From positions 372,001-436,000 of the forward strand of contig NZ_WRPP01000006.1 in assembly GCF_009760405.1 (NCBI RefSeq): a DNA stretch of 64,000 nucleotides, given 5' to 3'. The notes beneath the pieces were generated by a model. It made no database searches. It was not told the DNA's origin and saw only the letters and a list, made by a program, of their open reading frames with translations. The position numbers and the translations under genes are program-made. This stretch comes from Nocardia terrae. GTDB lineage: Bacteria > Actinomycetota > Actinomycetes > Mycobacteriales > Mycobacteriaceae. Shown here piece by piece: positions 16,883 through 25,013 of this stretch. Within the stretch, counting starts at the first letter, position 1. Every line of letters starts with the position of its first letter.

Positions 16883-18232
16883 ATGTCCGCAGACAGCGCA
16901 GGAGGCTCGATCGTGTCCGGCTTTCCCCTGGAATCCGACCGCCGTCGGGAGGCTTTGCGGACCAATCTGTGGTTCGTGCCGACGGTCGAAGTGCTGGCCG
17001 CGGTGGCGCTGTTCGTGCTCACCTATCAGCTGGACCGGGCGGCCTATCGCGGTGATATCGGGGTTCCGTCCTGGGTGATCGGCGGGACGCCGGACTCGGC
17101 GCGGCAGGTGCTGACCGCCATCGCCGCGGCCATCATGACCGTGGTCGGCGTGGTCTTCTCGATCACCATCGTGGCGTTGACGCTGGCCTCCACCCAGTTC
17201 GGGCCGCGCATGCTGCGCACCTTCATCCGCGATCGCGGCACCCAGATCACGCTGGGCACCTTCGTGGCGACCTTCGTCTATGCCATCGGCGCCCTGGTCG
17301 TCATCGGGCCGGATTTCGTGCCGCACATCAGCACGACGGTCTCCATCGGGTCACTGGTGCTGGATCTGGCAGTTCTCATCTACTTCATCAACCACATCGC
17401 CATGGCCATCCAGCTGCCGAACGTCATCGCCGATATCGCGGGCGAGGTGGCGACCGCCATCGAGACGCAGCGGGGCCACACGCTCACCGGCCCGCACGCC
17501 GGACCCTCACCCGAGGAGCTGCTGGAACGGATGGCCGTCGAGGCCGGCGAGGTGCGGGTGGCGGGCAGCGGCTACCTGCGCTACATCCGCTACGAGCAGC
17601 TGGTCCGGATCGCGACCGAGGCCGACGCGGTGATCCACCTGCCGTATCGGCCCGGCCATTTCCTCACCGAGGGGCAGGTGGTCGCCACGGTCTGGCCCGC
17701 GTCGGCGGCCGAGCGGGTGAGCAAGAGCTTCTCACGCGGGCATGTGGCCGGGCCGACCCGCTCGCTGACCCAGGACATCTCCTTCGGCATCGATCAGCTC
17801 GTCGAAATCGCCCTGCGCGCACTGGCTTCCGCGACCAATGACACCTTCACGGTGCTGACCTGCATCGACTGGCTGGGGCACTGCCTGTCGCGGATCGCGG
17901 TGGCCTGGGAGCCGAGCCCGGTGTACCGCAGCAAGGACGGCCATGTGCGGGTCATCGCGGCGCAGGCGAACTACGAGCGGCTGGTGCAGCGGTCCTTCGA
18001 GAAGATCCGCCAGGACGCGCGCGGCCTGCCCGCGATCATGATCCGGCAGCTCGACGCGCTGGCCCAGATCGCCAATCGGATCGACGATCCCGCGCGGCTC
18101 ACGGTGCTGCTGGAGCAGGCGGAGATGATCAAACGGTCGGCGCTCGAGTCGATCCCGGAGGAGGCCGATCTGCACGACGTGCTGCGGCGGTATCGGATCC
18201 TCGAGCAGCTCGGGAAAACGGACGAGTCGTAG
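16883..18232 (+). CDS. DUF2254 family membrane protein
   Basis: A 449-residue protein matching the DUF2254 pattern. There are about four hydrophobic helices in the first 180 residues, with the conserved-looking IVALTLASTQFGPRMLRTFIRDRGTQ (landmark only), then a large soluble C-terminal region with LTQDISFGIDQLVEIALRALASATND and a charged C-terminal helix. No enzymatic motif is visible and the family has no assigned role that I know of. The ATG at 16883 is used; a GTG at 16912 begins closer to the first conserved region but is in another frame. It lies about 115 bp after ctpJ and need not belong to that unit. Confidence 0.82.
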   Translation: MSADSAGGSIVSGFPLESDRRREALRTNLWFVPTVEVLAAVALFVLTYQLDRAAYRGDIGVPSWVIGGTPDSARQVLTAIAAAIMTVVGVVFSITIVALTLASTQFGPRMLRTFIRDRGTQITLGTFVATFVYAIGALVVIGPDFVPHISTTVSIGSLVLDLAVLIYFINHIAMAIQLPNVIADIAGEVATAIETQRGHTLTGPHAGPSPEELLERMAVEAGEVRVAGSGYLRYIRYEQLVRIATEADAVIHLPYRPGHFLTEGQVVATVWPASAAERVSKSFSRGHVAGPTRSLTQDISFGIDQLVEIALRALASATNDTFTVLTCIDWLGHCLSRIAVAWEPSPVYRSKDGHVRVIAAQANYERLVQRSFEKIRQDARGLPAIMIRQLDALAQIANRIDDPARLTVLLEQAEMIKRSALESIPEEADLHDVLRRYRILEQLGKTDES

Positions 18233-20455
18233 TCAGCGCCAGAACCGGCGGGCGCGGCGGCCATCCGGATCGAGGGCGAGCGACGTCCAGGAGTCGGTCG
18301 GATCGTCCTGGGGGACCACCAGGGTCAGCAGCGGGGCGATGACCTGCGGCAGGTCCAGGCGGGTGCGGAGCCAGGGCCAGCCGCCGGCGAGGGCTTCGGC
18401 GAGTTCGGCCGGGGACAGGCGCAGCGCGACGATCGCGTGCAGGAGAGTGGCCGGGGGCAGATCCCATTGGCGGGCGCAGGCGGTCACCAGGGTGGGCAGT
18501 TGATCGGCCGGGGCGAGGGCGAGGACCCGTTCCAGAACCTGCGGGCCGTCGGCGGACCGGGTGCGGGTCACCAGGTTGGAGACCAGATACTCGAGGTCGG
18601 AATGCAGTGCGCCGTCGATGATTTCGCGCGCCTGGACGGTAGGCGGGAACTCGTCGGCGGTCTGCAGCAGGGTCGACAGCTCGGCGCGGGAGCGGTCCTT
18701 GTCGTAGCGGCGGCGGAATCCTCTGCGGGGTAACCGGATTCCGATGCGGTGCCCGTTGCCCGATGCCGGATCGGCGGTGTCGAGCTCGACCAGGTCCTCG
18801 ATCGGCGCCGGGAGCCCGAGTGCGCGGCGCAGGTCGTGCCACGCCGGGCGCAGGGCTTCGACCAGTTCGGCGGGGTCGGAGCGGGTGAGGGTGAGGGCCT
18901 TCATCAGGTCGAGCGCGGGCAGGGCGGGGTAGCGGGCGCATTCGGCGAGGAGGGCGGGCAGGCGGTCGTGGGGCGCGCAGGCCAGGATCTGTTCCAGGGC
19001 ATAGTGATCCCGGCCGTCGCAGGCCACGTCGACCGCGACCTGCGCGACGATGGCCAGGTTGGCGTGCATGGCAGTGTGCAGCAGCCGGCTGCCGCCGGTG
19101 GGGACGCCGGGGTCGTCGACCTCGACGCGTAATGCCTTGTGCACCAAGGCGCGATCGCGGGAGCCGAGCGCGTGCTCACGGAGGGCGCGATGCTGGGACA
19201 GGTATCCCGCGATCGTCTGGCGCCGTTTGGAATTGCCGGTGGCCCAGTCCGCGTGCAGGCGCGGCCACACCGCCGCCGCGTCGGCGGCCGAGAGCTGGCC
19301 GTGCCCGGTTTCGAGCCGTCGCCGGGCCGCCGCCGCGACTGCCTCGCCGAGGTCGAAGCCGAGTTGGCGGGCGAGCTCGAGGGTGCGGGTGCGGTCGCGG
19401 GTGTCGTTCGTGACGCGGTCGGTGAGGGCCTTCTCGAAGGTCCTGCGGACGCTGGGCAGATGATCGATATGCACCAATGCCCTTGCCACACTAGGTCTTC
19501 CGATAGCCAACTGGATGGCGCGGGTGGCCACCGTCTTGTCCCGGAACCACTCCGGGCTCAGTTCTGGGTCGGTGATCACCTCGGCCAGCCGGTCGTCGTC
19601 GAGTTCGGCGGGAACCAGGGTGCGCAGGTGGCGGCGAAAGCACCAAGCGCCGATTTCCTCTGCGGTGGACAGGGTTTCGGGAATGGTGATCCCCGCCCGC
19701 CGGTGGCCGACGATCTGCTGTCCGAGCTGTACGTAGGGATCGGATTCGTCGCCGCGGTCACCCGGGGTGACGATGCGGCGATTTCCGGGGGCCGGGCCGT
19801 GGCTGTCCCGCGTGACGGCGGTGATGGCGGCATCCGAGGCCGGTGCGCTCATGGTGCAGAAGGTCAAGTCCCGCAGGCTGTTCCGCGGCAGTATGCCGTA
19901 GAGGGCGCGCAGCATGGACAGTGCGTCGGTGGCGTCCTCGACCCGCAGTTCGATGGCGGGCCCGCGACCGGACAGGTACGCGAGGGTGTAGCCGAGCAGC
20001 GCGGGCAGCCAGTCCAGGTCGAGATACGCGTCGGCGGATGCCGCGAATCCATTGCTGTCCAGTGGTTTCGAGATCGGATCCCAGTGATCGACGGGGTAGC
20101 GGGGATCGTCGACGGTCGTGAGGAACCGGCCGGAATCGTAGAGGCTCAAGGTTGTCGCGCCGTCCAGCGTCGCGCGGTCCCCGGCGACCAGATGTGCCAC
20201 GCAGGTGCCGGGGCGGGCGTTCGAGGGTGTCTTCAGTACCGCGACCGCGAACCCCCGGACCAGCGTGAACTCCAGCGCGAACGACTCCGGCATGCCCGGA
20301 GGCCCGTCCCAGGTGACCAGTGGACCCAGCTCCCGGGTGGTGGATCCCAGTGCGGCGGGCCAGTTTCCGGAGCGCGCGACCACGCCGACGCCGGTGCCGG
20401 AGGACTCCAGCGTCACCACGGCCCAGCCGCACAGCAGCTGCGCGAGAGCCGTCAT
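18233..20455 (-). CDS. GTPase-associated protein 1 (GAP1)-like protein
   Basis: A 740-residue protein. The first 200 residues (starting MTALAQLLCGWAVVTLESSG) resemble the N-terminal domain of the family called GTPase-associated protein 1, as I recall it from actinobacteria. The remainder is a long run of helical, Leu/Ala/Asp-rich repeats without catalytic motifs. GAP1 proteins are predicted effectors or scaffolds in GTPase-centred conflict systems. The ATG at 20455 overlaps the stop of the upstream GTPase gene (ATGA), supporting co-translation; the frame stays open upstream, but that part is shadow of the GTPase gene. It converges on DUF2254 with no gap. Confidence 0.7.
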   Translation of the reverse strand: MTALAQLLCGWAVVTLESSGTGVGVVARSGNWPAALGSTTRELGPLVTWDGPPGMPESFALEFTLVRGFAVAVLKTPSNARPGTCVAHLVAGDRATLDGATTLSLYDSGRFLTTVDDPRYPVDHWDPISKPLDSNGFAASADAYLDLDWLPALLGYTLAYLSGRGPAIELRVEDATDALSMLRALYGILPRNSLRDLTFCTMSAPASDAAITAVTRDSHGPAPGNRRIVTPGDRGDESDPYVQLGQQIVGHRRAGITIPETLSTAEEIGAWCFRRHLRTLVPAELDDDRLAEVITDPELSPEWFRDKTVATRAIQLAIGRPSVARALVHIDHLPSVRRTFEKALTDRVTNDTRDRTRTLELARQLGFDLGEAVAAAARRRLETGHGQLSAADAAAVWPRLHADWATGNSKRRQTIAGYLSQHRALREHALGSRDRALVHKALRVEVDDPGVPTGGSRLLHTAMHANLAIVAQVAVDVACDGRDHYALEQILACAPHDRLPALLAECARYPALPALDLMKALTLTRSDPAELVEALRPAWHDLRRALGLPAPIEDLVELDTADPASGNGHRIGIRLPRRGFRRRYDKDRSRAELSTLLQTADEFPPTVQAREIIDGALHSDLEYLVSNLVTRTRSADGPQVLERVLALAPADQLPTLVTACARQWDLPPATLLHAIVALRLSPAELAEALAGGWPWLRTRLDLPQVIAPLLTLVVPQDDPTDSWTSLALDPDGRRARRFWR

Positions 20456-21693
20456 CGTTCGGCCCGTCGGTGGTCGATGAGGTTGAGCATGTGGATGACC
20501 GGGTCGACGGCGGCGAAGGGTTTGAATACCGGATAGGTGTTGTCGGCTCGCTTGCCGCAGCCGACCGCGGAGACGGGGAAGTAGCGGTTGTGCGGAAAGT
20601 GGATGGACAGGGTCGAGTCGACCGCCGGGAACAGTTTGCGCACCAGCGATCTCGTGGCATCGGAGCGGTAGTCGATCTGGCCGGGCTGATACAGGTTGCC
20701 CGCGCCGTTGAGACTGTAGGGGCTGTCGGCCCAGTCCGCCGGCGGTGCGACGATGCCGACCTCGGGCAGGTTGATCAGCGACAGCAGATCGGATTTCGCG
20801 ATGATGGTGGAGGCGTGCAGGCGGGGCGGCTCGATGGGCAGATCCAGGGGATAGCTGTTGGCCGTGCGCCACAGCTTGGCGATCTGGTCGATCATCATCT
20901 TGGTGCGGCCGACCGTCTGGGAATGCTCGACCGGGTTGCTGAGACTGTCCTCGTTGGCCGGGCCGGCGTGCTCGCGCATCATGGCCAGGTACTGCTTGTT
21001 CAACGTCGAGGGCACGACGAACCAGATGAAGTCGGCGATCGCCAGGTGCGGGCTCACCTTGGCGGCGATCTCGGCGTCCGCGACGTCCTCACCGGCCACG
21101 TCCACGAACGCGAGATTCACCGTCCGCCGGGTGGCCAGCGAGGTGAACTTGATGAGAATCGGGGTGCGCACCTGCCAGCCGCTCCAGGCGTGCGTCTGGG
21201 TCTGCGGCTGGGCCATCGGCGGCTGGGGCGGGCGCGGCGGCTGGGGCGTGCCCAGCGGTCCGATGCCGTTCTCCTGCCGCTGCATCTGCGCTCCGACGTA
21301 CCCGCGTTTCTGGGTGTAGCCGATGGCCTGCCGGTTCATCAGCGTGTTCTCCAGCGCGGCAAGCAGTTTGGTCGACCGGCGCGACGGCACGATCGACCAT
21401 TCCCGGGCCAGCACGGGATCGTTCATGACCGAATAGATCATCGACACGATGAGATGCGTCTTGGACGAGGCGGATTCGCCGACGAAGCCGATCACCGTGG
21501 TCGGATAGTCGAGGATCTCCTCGTCGATCTCACAGCCGTTGGGGCAGCGGCGATCCAGGCGCCGTGAATAGTCGCCGACGCGAGTGGCGAAGCCGCCGTT
21601 GGGCTGGCGCAGCACCCAGATCCAGGAGCGGCGGGTGGAGTCGAACTTGAACTCCGCCAGGCAGTTCAGGCAGACGATTCTCACAGTGCGCAC
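20452..21693 (-). CDS. Zinc-ribbon P-loop GTPase (DO-GTPase-like)
   Basis: A 413-residue protein. An N-terminal zinc ribbon is suggested by C8/C11 and C50/C54. The P-loop GFVGESASSKT is at residues 69-79, the Walker-B/switch II DVAGED at 198-203, and AKSD at 299-302 stands in the place of the guanine-specificity motif. A Pro/Gln-rich low-complexity insert lies at about 150-168. This pattern fits the GTPases paired with GAP1 proteins in predicted bacterial conflict systems. The listed start is a GTG at 21693; a GTG at 21684 has a better-placed GAGG and may be the true one. It lies immediately after the 48-residue membrane peptide and overlaps the GAP1 gene by 4 bp. Confidence 0.75.
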   Translation of the reverse strand: MRTVRIVCLNCLAEFKFDSTRRSWIWVLRQPNGGFATRVGDYSRRLDRRCPNGCEIDEEILDYPTTVIGFVGESASSKTHLIVSMIYSVMNDPVLAREWSIVPSRRSTKLLAALENTLMNRQAIGYTQKRGYVGAQMQRQENGIGPLGTPQPPRPPQPPMAQPQTQTHAWSGWQVRTPILIKFTSLATRRTVNLAFVDVAGEDVADAEIAAKVSPHLAIADFIWFVVPSTLNKQYLAMMREHAGPANEDSLSNPVEHSQTVGRTKMMIDQIAKLWRTANSYPLDLPIEPPRLHASTIIAKSDLLSLINLPEVGIVAPPADWADSPYSLNGAGNLYQPGQIDYRSDATRSLVRKLFPAVDSTLSIHFPHNRYFPVSAVGCGKRADNTYPVFKPFAAVDPVIHMLNLIDHRRAER

Positions 21694-21694
21694 C

Positions 21695-21841
21695 TCATGC
21701 CAGGACGGTGTAGGTCAGCCAGATCAGCGTGATCAGGAAGCAGCCCGCGCCGACCCGGGAGGCGACGCGCAGCCAGTGCCAGGCACGGGATCCCGGGTAC
21801 ACGTACTGCTGCCAGGCCAGGCCCGCCCGCTTGTGTGTCAT
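21695..21841 (-). CDS. Small single-helix membrane peptide in the kinase-GTPase operon
   Basis: A 48-residue peptide. It begins MTHKRAGLAWQQYVYPGSRA and continues with a hydrophobic helix (GCFLITLIWLTYTVLA) that runs to the C-terminus. It fits exactly between the kinase stop (9 bp upstream) and the GTPase start (1-10 bp downstream) in the same orientation, which is the main reason to believe it. A small membrane anchor or adaptor for the kinase/GTPase system is an inference. Confidence 0.65.
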   Translation of the reverse strand: MTHKRAGLAWQQYVYPGSRAWHWLRVASRVGAGCFLITLIWLTYTVLA

Positions 21842-21850
21842 GGCACGTCC

Positions 21851-22951
21851 TCACAGGTGGTGGGCGAGGGAGACGATCACCCAGGCGAGCAGTACGAAAA
21901 CCAGCCAGCCCAGCGTGATTCCGGCGGCGGCCGCGCCCAGCAGCACGCCGCCGATGTAGCGGACGTCGTTGCGGGTGAGGCCCTCCAGAACGCGCTGGCG
22001 GTAGGCCAGGGCGGGGTGGATGAAGATGCCCCACAGTCCGGTCGACGGCAGGTCGACGCCGGACGGCGCGGCCGGCGGGCGCGGGGGCTGCCCGGTGAGG
22101 ACGCTGGTCTGCGCGCGCACCGGCACGGTGGCCGGTTCGGGCCTGGGTGCCTGGATCTTCCGTGTCACCTCGCGGGATTCGGCGTGCACGGCATCGCGGA
22201 AGTAGTGCTGGAACTCGGCCGCGGATTGGAACCGGAGCGCGGGATCGGGGGAGAGCGCCTGATCCAGTATCGATTTCAGGCGTTGCGGCAGATTGTCGGG
22301 CGCGAACGCCGCCTCCAGCGCCTCGGTGCACACCACCGCGAACGAGTACACGTCGCTGAGGTGGGTGAACCGGCCCTGTTCGAGATATTCGGGCGCGGAA
22401 TAGTTCTGGGTGCCGACCACCTGGTGTGCCCGGGTCAGCCGCTGCATGTTCGCGCGCATTTCGATGGCGATCCCGAAATCGGCCAGTTTCGCGGTGCCGT
22501 CGCGGCAGATCATGATGTTCTCGGGTTTGATGTCACGGTGCACCACCTGTTTGGAGTGCGCGTACACCAGCCCGCTGAGCGCGTCGGTGAGAATCCGCGC
22601 GATCCCCGGCAGCCCCTGGTTCTCCCGGGCCCGCAGATACTGCCGCAGATTCTCCCCGTGAATGAACTCCATCACCAGAAACGGTGACCGGCACCCGTTC
22701 TCGTCGAACACCCCCGAGTCGTGCAGCATCACGATATTCGAGCAGTTCATCTGCGCCGCGATCCGCGCCTCCCGCTCGAACCGCTGCCAGGCCACCTGCT
22801 CGTCCTGCGCCCGCACCGCGAGACTCCCCGCGTCGAGCACCTTGACCGCAACCTGCCTGCGCAACTGCCGATCCCAGGCATCCCAGACCTCGGCCATTCC
22901 GCCCTTACCGACGAGCCCCCGCAACTCGTACCGGCCATTGATCAGCCTCAC
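21851..22951 (-). CDS. Membrane-anchored Ser/Thr protein kinase
   Basis: A 366-residue Hanks-type kinase. It shows the glycine loop GKGGMAEVW, the ATP-binding Lys in VAVKVL (K37), the catalytic loop HRDIKPEN and DFG. The kinase domain is followed by a Pro-rich linker and a C-terminal hydrophobic region of about 40 residues (GGVLLGAAAAGITLGWLVFV and the following helix). There is no extracellular PASTA domain, so it is not PknB-like. The GTG at 22951 begins at the canonical INGRYEL; an ATG-type start at 23011 would add 20 basic residues. It heads an operon with a small membrane peptide, a GTPase and a GAP1 protein, and probably phosphorylates one of them. Confidence 0.85.
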   Translation of the reverse strand: MRLINGRYELRGLVGKGGMAEVWDAWDRQLRRQVAVKVLDAGSLAVRAQDEQVAWQRFEREARIAAQMNCSNIVMLHDSGVFDENGCRSPFLVMEFIHGENLRQYLRARENQGLPGIARILTDALSGLVYAHSKQVVHRDIKPENIMICRDGTAKLADFGIAIEMRANMQRLTRAHQVVGTQNYSAPEYLEQGRFTHLSDVYSFAVVCTEALEAAFAPDNLPQRLKSILDQALSPDPALRFQSAAEFQHYFRDAVHAESREVTRKIQAPRPEPATVPVRAQTSVLTGQPPRPPAAPSGVDLPSTGLWGIFIHPALAYRQRVLEGLTRNDVRYIGGVLLGAAAAGITLGWLVFVLLAWVIVSLAHHL

Positions 22952-23140
22952 CCGCGTGCGACCTTCCCCGCGGAGCAGGCGCCTTTCCCGGCGACCCACC
23001 CCGGACGACAACGAATCACCCGCGAGTGTACGCGCGCCCCCACCCCCTCGGCCGCTCCTTATCTACCAGCCGATTTGCCCTCCAGGGGGTCCCATGGTGT
23101 ACCTTCTCCCAGTCGCTCGGATACCGAACGGCAACCATCC

Positions 23141-23213
23141 GGGGCTATGGCGCAGCTGGTAGCGCACCACACTGGCAGTGTGGGGGTCAGGGGTTCGAGT
23201 CCCCTTAGCTCCA
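23141..23213 (+). tRNA. tRNA-Ala (GGC anticodon)
   Basis: A 73-nt cloverleaf. The acceptor stem GGGGCTA pairs with TAGCTCC (one G-U), the D stem is GCGC/GCGC, and the anticodon stem CCACA/TGTGG encloses CTGGCAG with anticodon GGC. The T stem AGGGG/CCCCT encloses TTCGAGT. The discriminator is A and no CCA is encoded. A 34-bp palindrome and an integrase remnant follow, as is usual for island insertion next to a tRNA gene. No second copy of the tRNA 3' end was seen in the window. Confidence 0.95.
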
Positions 23214-23227
23214 CAACATCCCATCAG

Positions 23228-23261
23228 ATCGCCGTAGATCCCATATGGGATCTACGGCGAT
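23228..23261. terminator. 34-bp perfect palindrome after tRNA-Ala
   Basis: Two 17-bp arms meet without a spacer; the centre is GATCCCATATGGGATC. It begins 14 bp after the tRNA. No T-tract follows, so it may act as a tRNA transcription terminator or be a recombination or binding site. The symmetry is seen directly; the role is inferred. Confidence 0.5.
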
Positions 23262-23424
23262 TCGGATTACGTCTGACCGCACTTCTCTCACAGCGCCCAG
23301 GGAGCTCCTCCAAATCGGTGTCAGCAGCGCTGCGGCATGCGGCCCTACGCCCTGGTTGAGCGGCTTTTGTAACTCGTGCCTTATCGGGGCGGTTCGCGCT
23401 CGATCTGCTTTTTGTTCTGTGCCT

Positions 23425-23556
23425 GAGTCACAGGCATACTTCGCTTGTGGGGCCGACCCGCTGCATTTGGCCGTGCTCTTCGGGATCGCCGACACCACCG
23501 CCATCCGCTGGGCAGCGAACGCACAGAGGCTGCAGAAACCAGAGATCGGCGATTGA
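23425..23556 (+). pseudogene. C-terminal remnant of a site-specific integrase
   Basis: In this frame the end of an otherwise unconvincing ORF reads CGADPLHLAVLFGIADTTAIRWAANAQ and stops with TGA at 23556. This matches the C-terminal block I recall from actinobacterial integrases (DPLHLAVVFGI, then TTAIRYA...AR). The upstream part and the catalytic domain are missing. Located about 210 bp from the tRNA-Ala gene, it suggests an old integration event. The rest of the 23214-23573 interval holds only the palindrome and no intact gene. Confidence 0.55.
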
Positions 23557-23573
23557 ACCGCCGCCAAAGGATC

Positions 23574-24212
23574 TCAGCGCTGCTCGATGAGCGTCGGTAG
23601 TGGCGTTGCCGTTCCAGTCGCGGTGTTCGGGAAACACGGTGACGTTCCGGCCAGGGCGAGACCGTCTTCGCCGTCGGCGTCGCTGGCTTTACCGAGAATG
23701 ACTCCGAGCAGGTAGCCGTCATTGGTGACCGCGTTTGCCAGCTCACCCAGTTTGATCGGTGTTACGTTCCACAGCCGGTCCCGCCAGATCCGGACAATGT
23801 CGTTGAAATAGTCGCCCGTCTTGCCCGACGGGACGCCTTTGAGCCAGTACCAGACCTGGGCCTTCTTCGGTCCGGTGGTGTCGTTGAGGTCCCCGTCGCA
23901 TGGAGCCGCCGGCAGGTTGCGAAGGTCGACTTCCGGTTTCTTCCCGTCGACCTCGGTCGGCGGCGCGGACAGCGTCGCCCCCGGGGGCAGCGCGTTGAGG
24001 GTTTCGGTGAGATATTGCCGGATCCTGTTCTGCGCCGCGGCCTCGTTGAGTTGACCAGCCACGGGCGTCGAGGTGGGCGTGTTCGTGGAGTCGGAGGAGT
24101 GCGCGCCACACGCTGTCAGCGCGACGCTGGATACGGTGGCTGCGACCAGCAGGCTGCGACGCAGCGCAGAGGTTGCGAAAGTACCGTTCGGGCTGAGCAG
24201 TTGAGCCGTCAT
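23574..24212 (-). CDS. Lipoprotein with a duplicated immunity-gene leader
   Basis: A 212-residue predicted lipoprotein. A hydrophobic stretch ends in the lipobox LTACG at about residue 35, followed by a Ser/Thr-rich linker and a soluble domain with two Cys residues. I do not recognise the domain. The first 13 residues, MTAQLLSPNGTFA, nearly repeat the start of the immunity-like protein at 24991 (MTTQLLRPNGSFA). The similarity extends into DNA on both sides of the start codon, so the gene seems to have gained its start from a copied segment. There is no other usable start in the frame. It could be a membrane-tethered immunity or accessory protein of the toxin operon, or an unrelated passenger. 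Confidence 0.65.
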   Translation of the reverse strand: MTAQLLSPNGTFATSALRRSLLVAATVSSVALTACGAHSSDSTNTPTSTPVAGQLNEAAAQNRIRQYLTETLNALPPGATLSAPPTEVDGKKPEVDLRNLPAAPCDGDLNDTTGPKKAQVWYWLKGVPSGKTGDYFNDIVRIWRDRLWNVTPIKLGELANAVTNDGYLLGVILGKASDADGEDGLALAGTSPCFPNTATGTATPLPTLIEQR

Positions 24213-24234
24213 TGCTTGGGCATCCTCCAGATTA
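24175..24234 (-). repeat. Duplicated segment, copy A (lipoprotein start)
   Basis: This 60-bp segment aligns without gaps to 24954-25013, with about three quarters identity by eye. The start codons at 24212 and 24991 align exactly. The segment includes the ribosome-binding region and the tail of what would be a toxin gene, here out of frame. Confidence 0.75.
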
Positions 24235-24414
24235 GGGAAGCACGTCCCACATCAGGATCCATTTCTTTTGCGTATCGGGTAGTGTTGTGCTATCAGAATT
24301 CAGGGCACGGAGTACTGAAATATCAGACTTAACCTGACGTAGCTCCCTGATTTTTTCAATCGGGAGACTTCTCCAATCGACTGCATCTGCTGAGACATCG
24401 CTATGTCGATCCAT
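24232..24414 (-). CDS. Orphan 60-residue low-GC ORF
   Basis: A 60-residue ORF beginning MDRHSDVSADAVDWRSLP and ending KKWILMWDVLP, terminated by TAA 17 bp before the lipoprotein ATG. Its base composition is visibly more AT-rich than the surrounding genes (runs such as GAAAAAATC and GCAAAAGAAATGG). It occupies the position where, in the intact set, a toxin C-terminus precedes an immunity gene. It may be the tail of a displaced toxin module or part of an orphan immunity gene. I do not recognise it, and it may not be expressed. Confidence 0.4.
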   Translation of the reverse strand: MDRHSDVSADAVDWRSLPIEKIRELRQVKSDISVLRALNSDSTTLPDTQKKWILMWDVLP

Positions 24415-24428
24415 TCCGTCCGACCGGT

Positions 24429-24460
24429 CGCGGCTATGGTGTGCCGCAACACCATAGCCG
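24429..24460 (-). terminator. Hairpin after the immunity gene
   Basis: GCGGCTATGGTGT pairs perfectly with ACACCATAGCCGC, 13-bp arms with a 6-nt loop, 24 bp after the immunity stop. It is probably a transcription terminator or attenuator separating the toxin-immunity pair from the downstream remnant. No T-run follows. Confidence 0.6.
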
Positions 24461-24484
24461 CCGGTCTGTCTGAGCGCGGTCAAG

Positions 24485-24991
24485 TCATGATTTGTCGAAG
24501 TACTCGGCCCGCCAGAAGCGTTTCGGGAAGTCTTGCGGGTCGATCGGCGGGTCCAATTTCCCGGTCTCGATCGAGATCCCATACTCGCGGATCGATACGT
24601 CATAGATCTCCGCGACTGGTATCCTGCCGATCGGCCGACCGCGAGGGCCTTCCCACGGGTCTTCGCTCATCTCGGGTCTTTTCATGAACTCGGTGCGCGG
24701 CTCGGGCCAGACGTCCATCAGCATCGTCCCCTCGACAATGTCACCGTCGAGCTGGTCGATGGTGAAATGTGCTCCGCGCCACCAGAATGTGGCGTCCCGG
24801 TCAAAAACTCGGTCGAGATCGGCCGTCGGTACGGCCAGCTGCCAGTGGCCTTGGCGAGGTAGAAATCCCGGCGGGGGTGTCGGCCCGTAGGCGTGTAAGA
24901 CGATCGTGTCTTTGTGCCACCCGGAGATGCGGTATTCGCTGCCCTGGTAGACGGCGAAGCTGCCGTTCGGGCGAAGGAGTTGGGTCGTCAT
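24485..24991 (-). CDS. Candidate immunity protein for the adjacent toxin
   Basis: A 168-residue, acidic, Trp- and Pro-rich protein without signal peptide or membrane helix, so probably cytoplasmic. It begins MTTQLLRPNGSFAVYQGSEY and has blocks such as GHWQLAVP and FWWRGAHF. I do not recognise the family. Its ATG at 24991 overlaps the TGA of the large toxin-like gene (ATGA), the classic arrangement of a polymorphic toxin and its immunity protein. The frame is open six codons further upstream, but the overlap supports 24991. The role is inferred from context and size. Confidence 0.65.
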   Translation of the reverse strand: MTTQLLRPNGSFAVYQGSEYRISGWHKDTIVLHAYGPTPPPGFLPRQGHWQLAVPTADLDRVFDRDATFWWRGAHFTIDQLDGDIVEGTMLMDVWPEPRTEFMKRPEMSEDPWEGPRGRPIGRIPVAEIYDVSIREYGISIETGKLDPPIDPQDFPKRFWRAEYFDKS

Positions 24992-25013
24992 GGCGTGGGC
25001 ACCTTCCAAATTC
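24954..25013 (-). repeat. Duplicated segment, copy B (immunity start and toxin tail)
   Basis: Partner of 24175-24234. It contains the last codons of the toxin gene (ending IWKVPTP) and the first codons of the immunity gene. In copy A the corresponding toxin tail would read IWRMPKQ but is no longer joined to an open frame. Confidence 0.75.
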
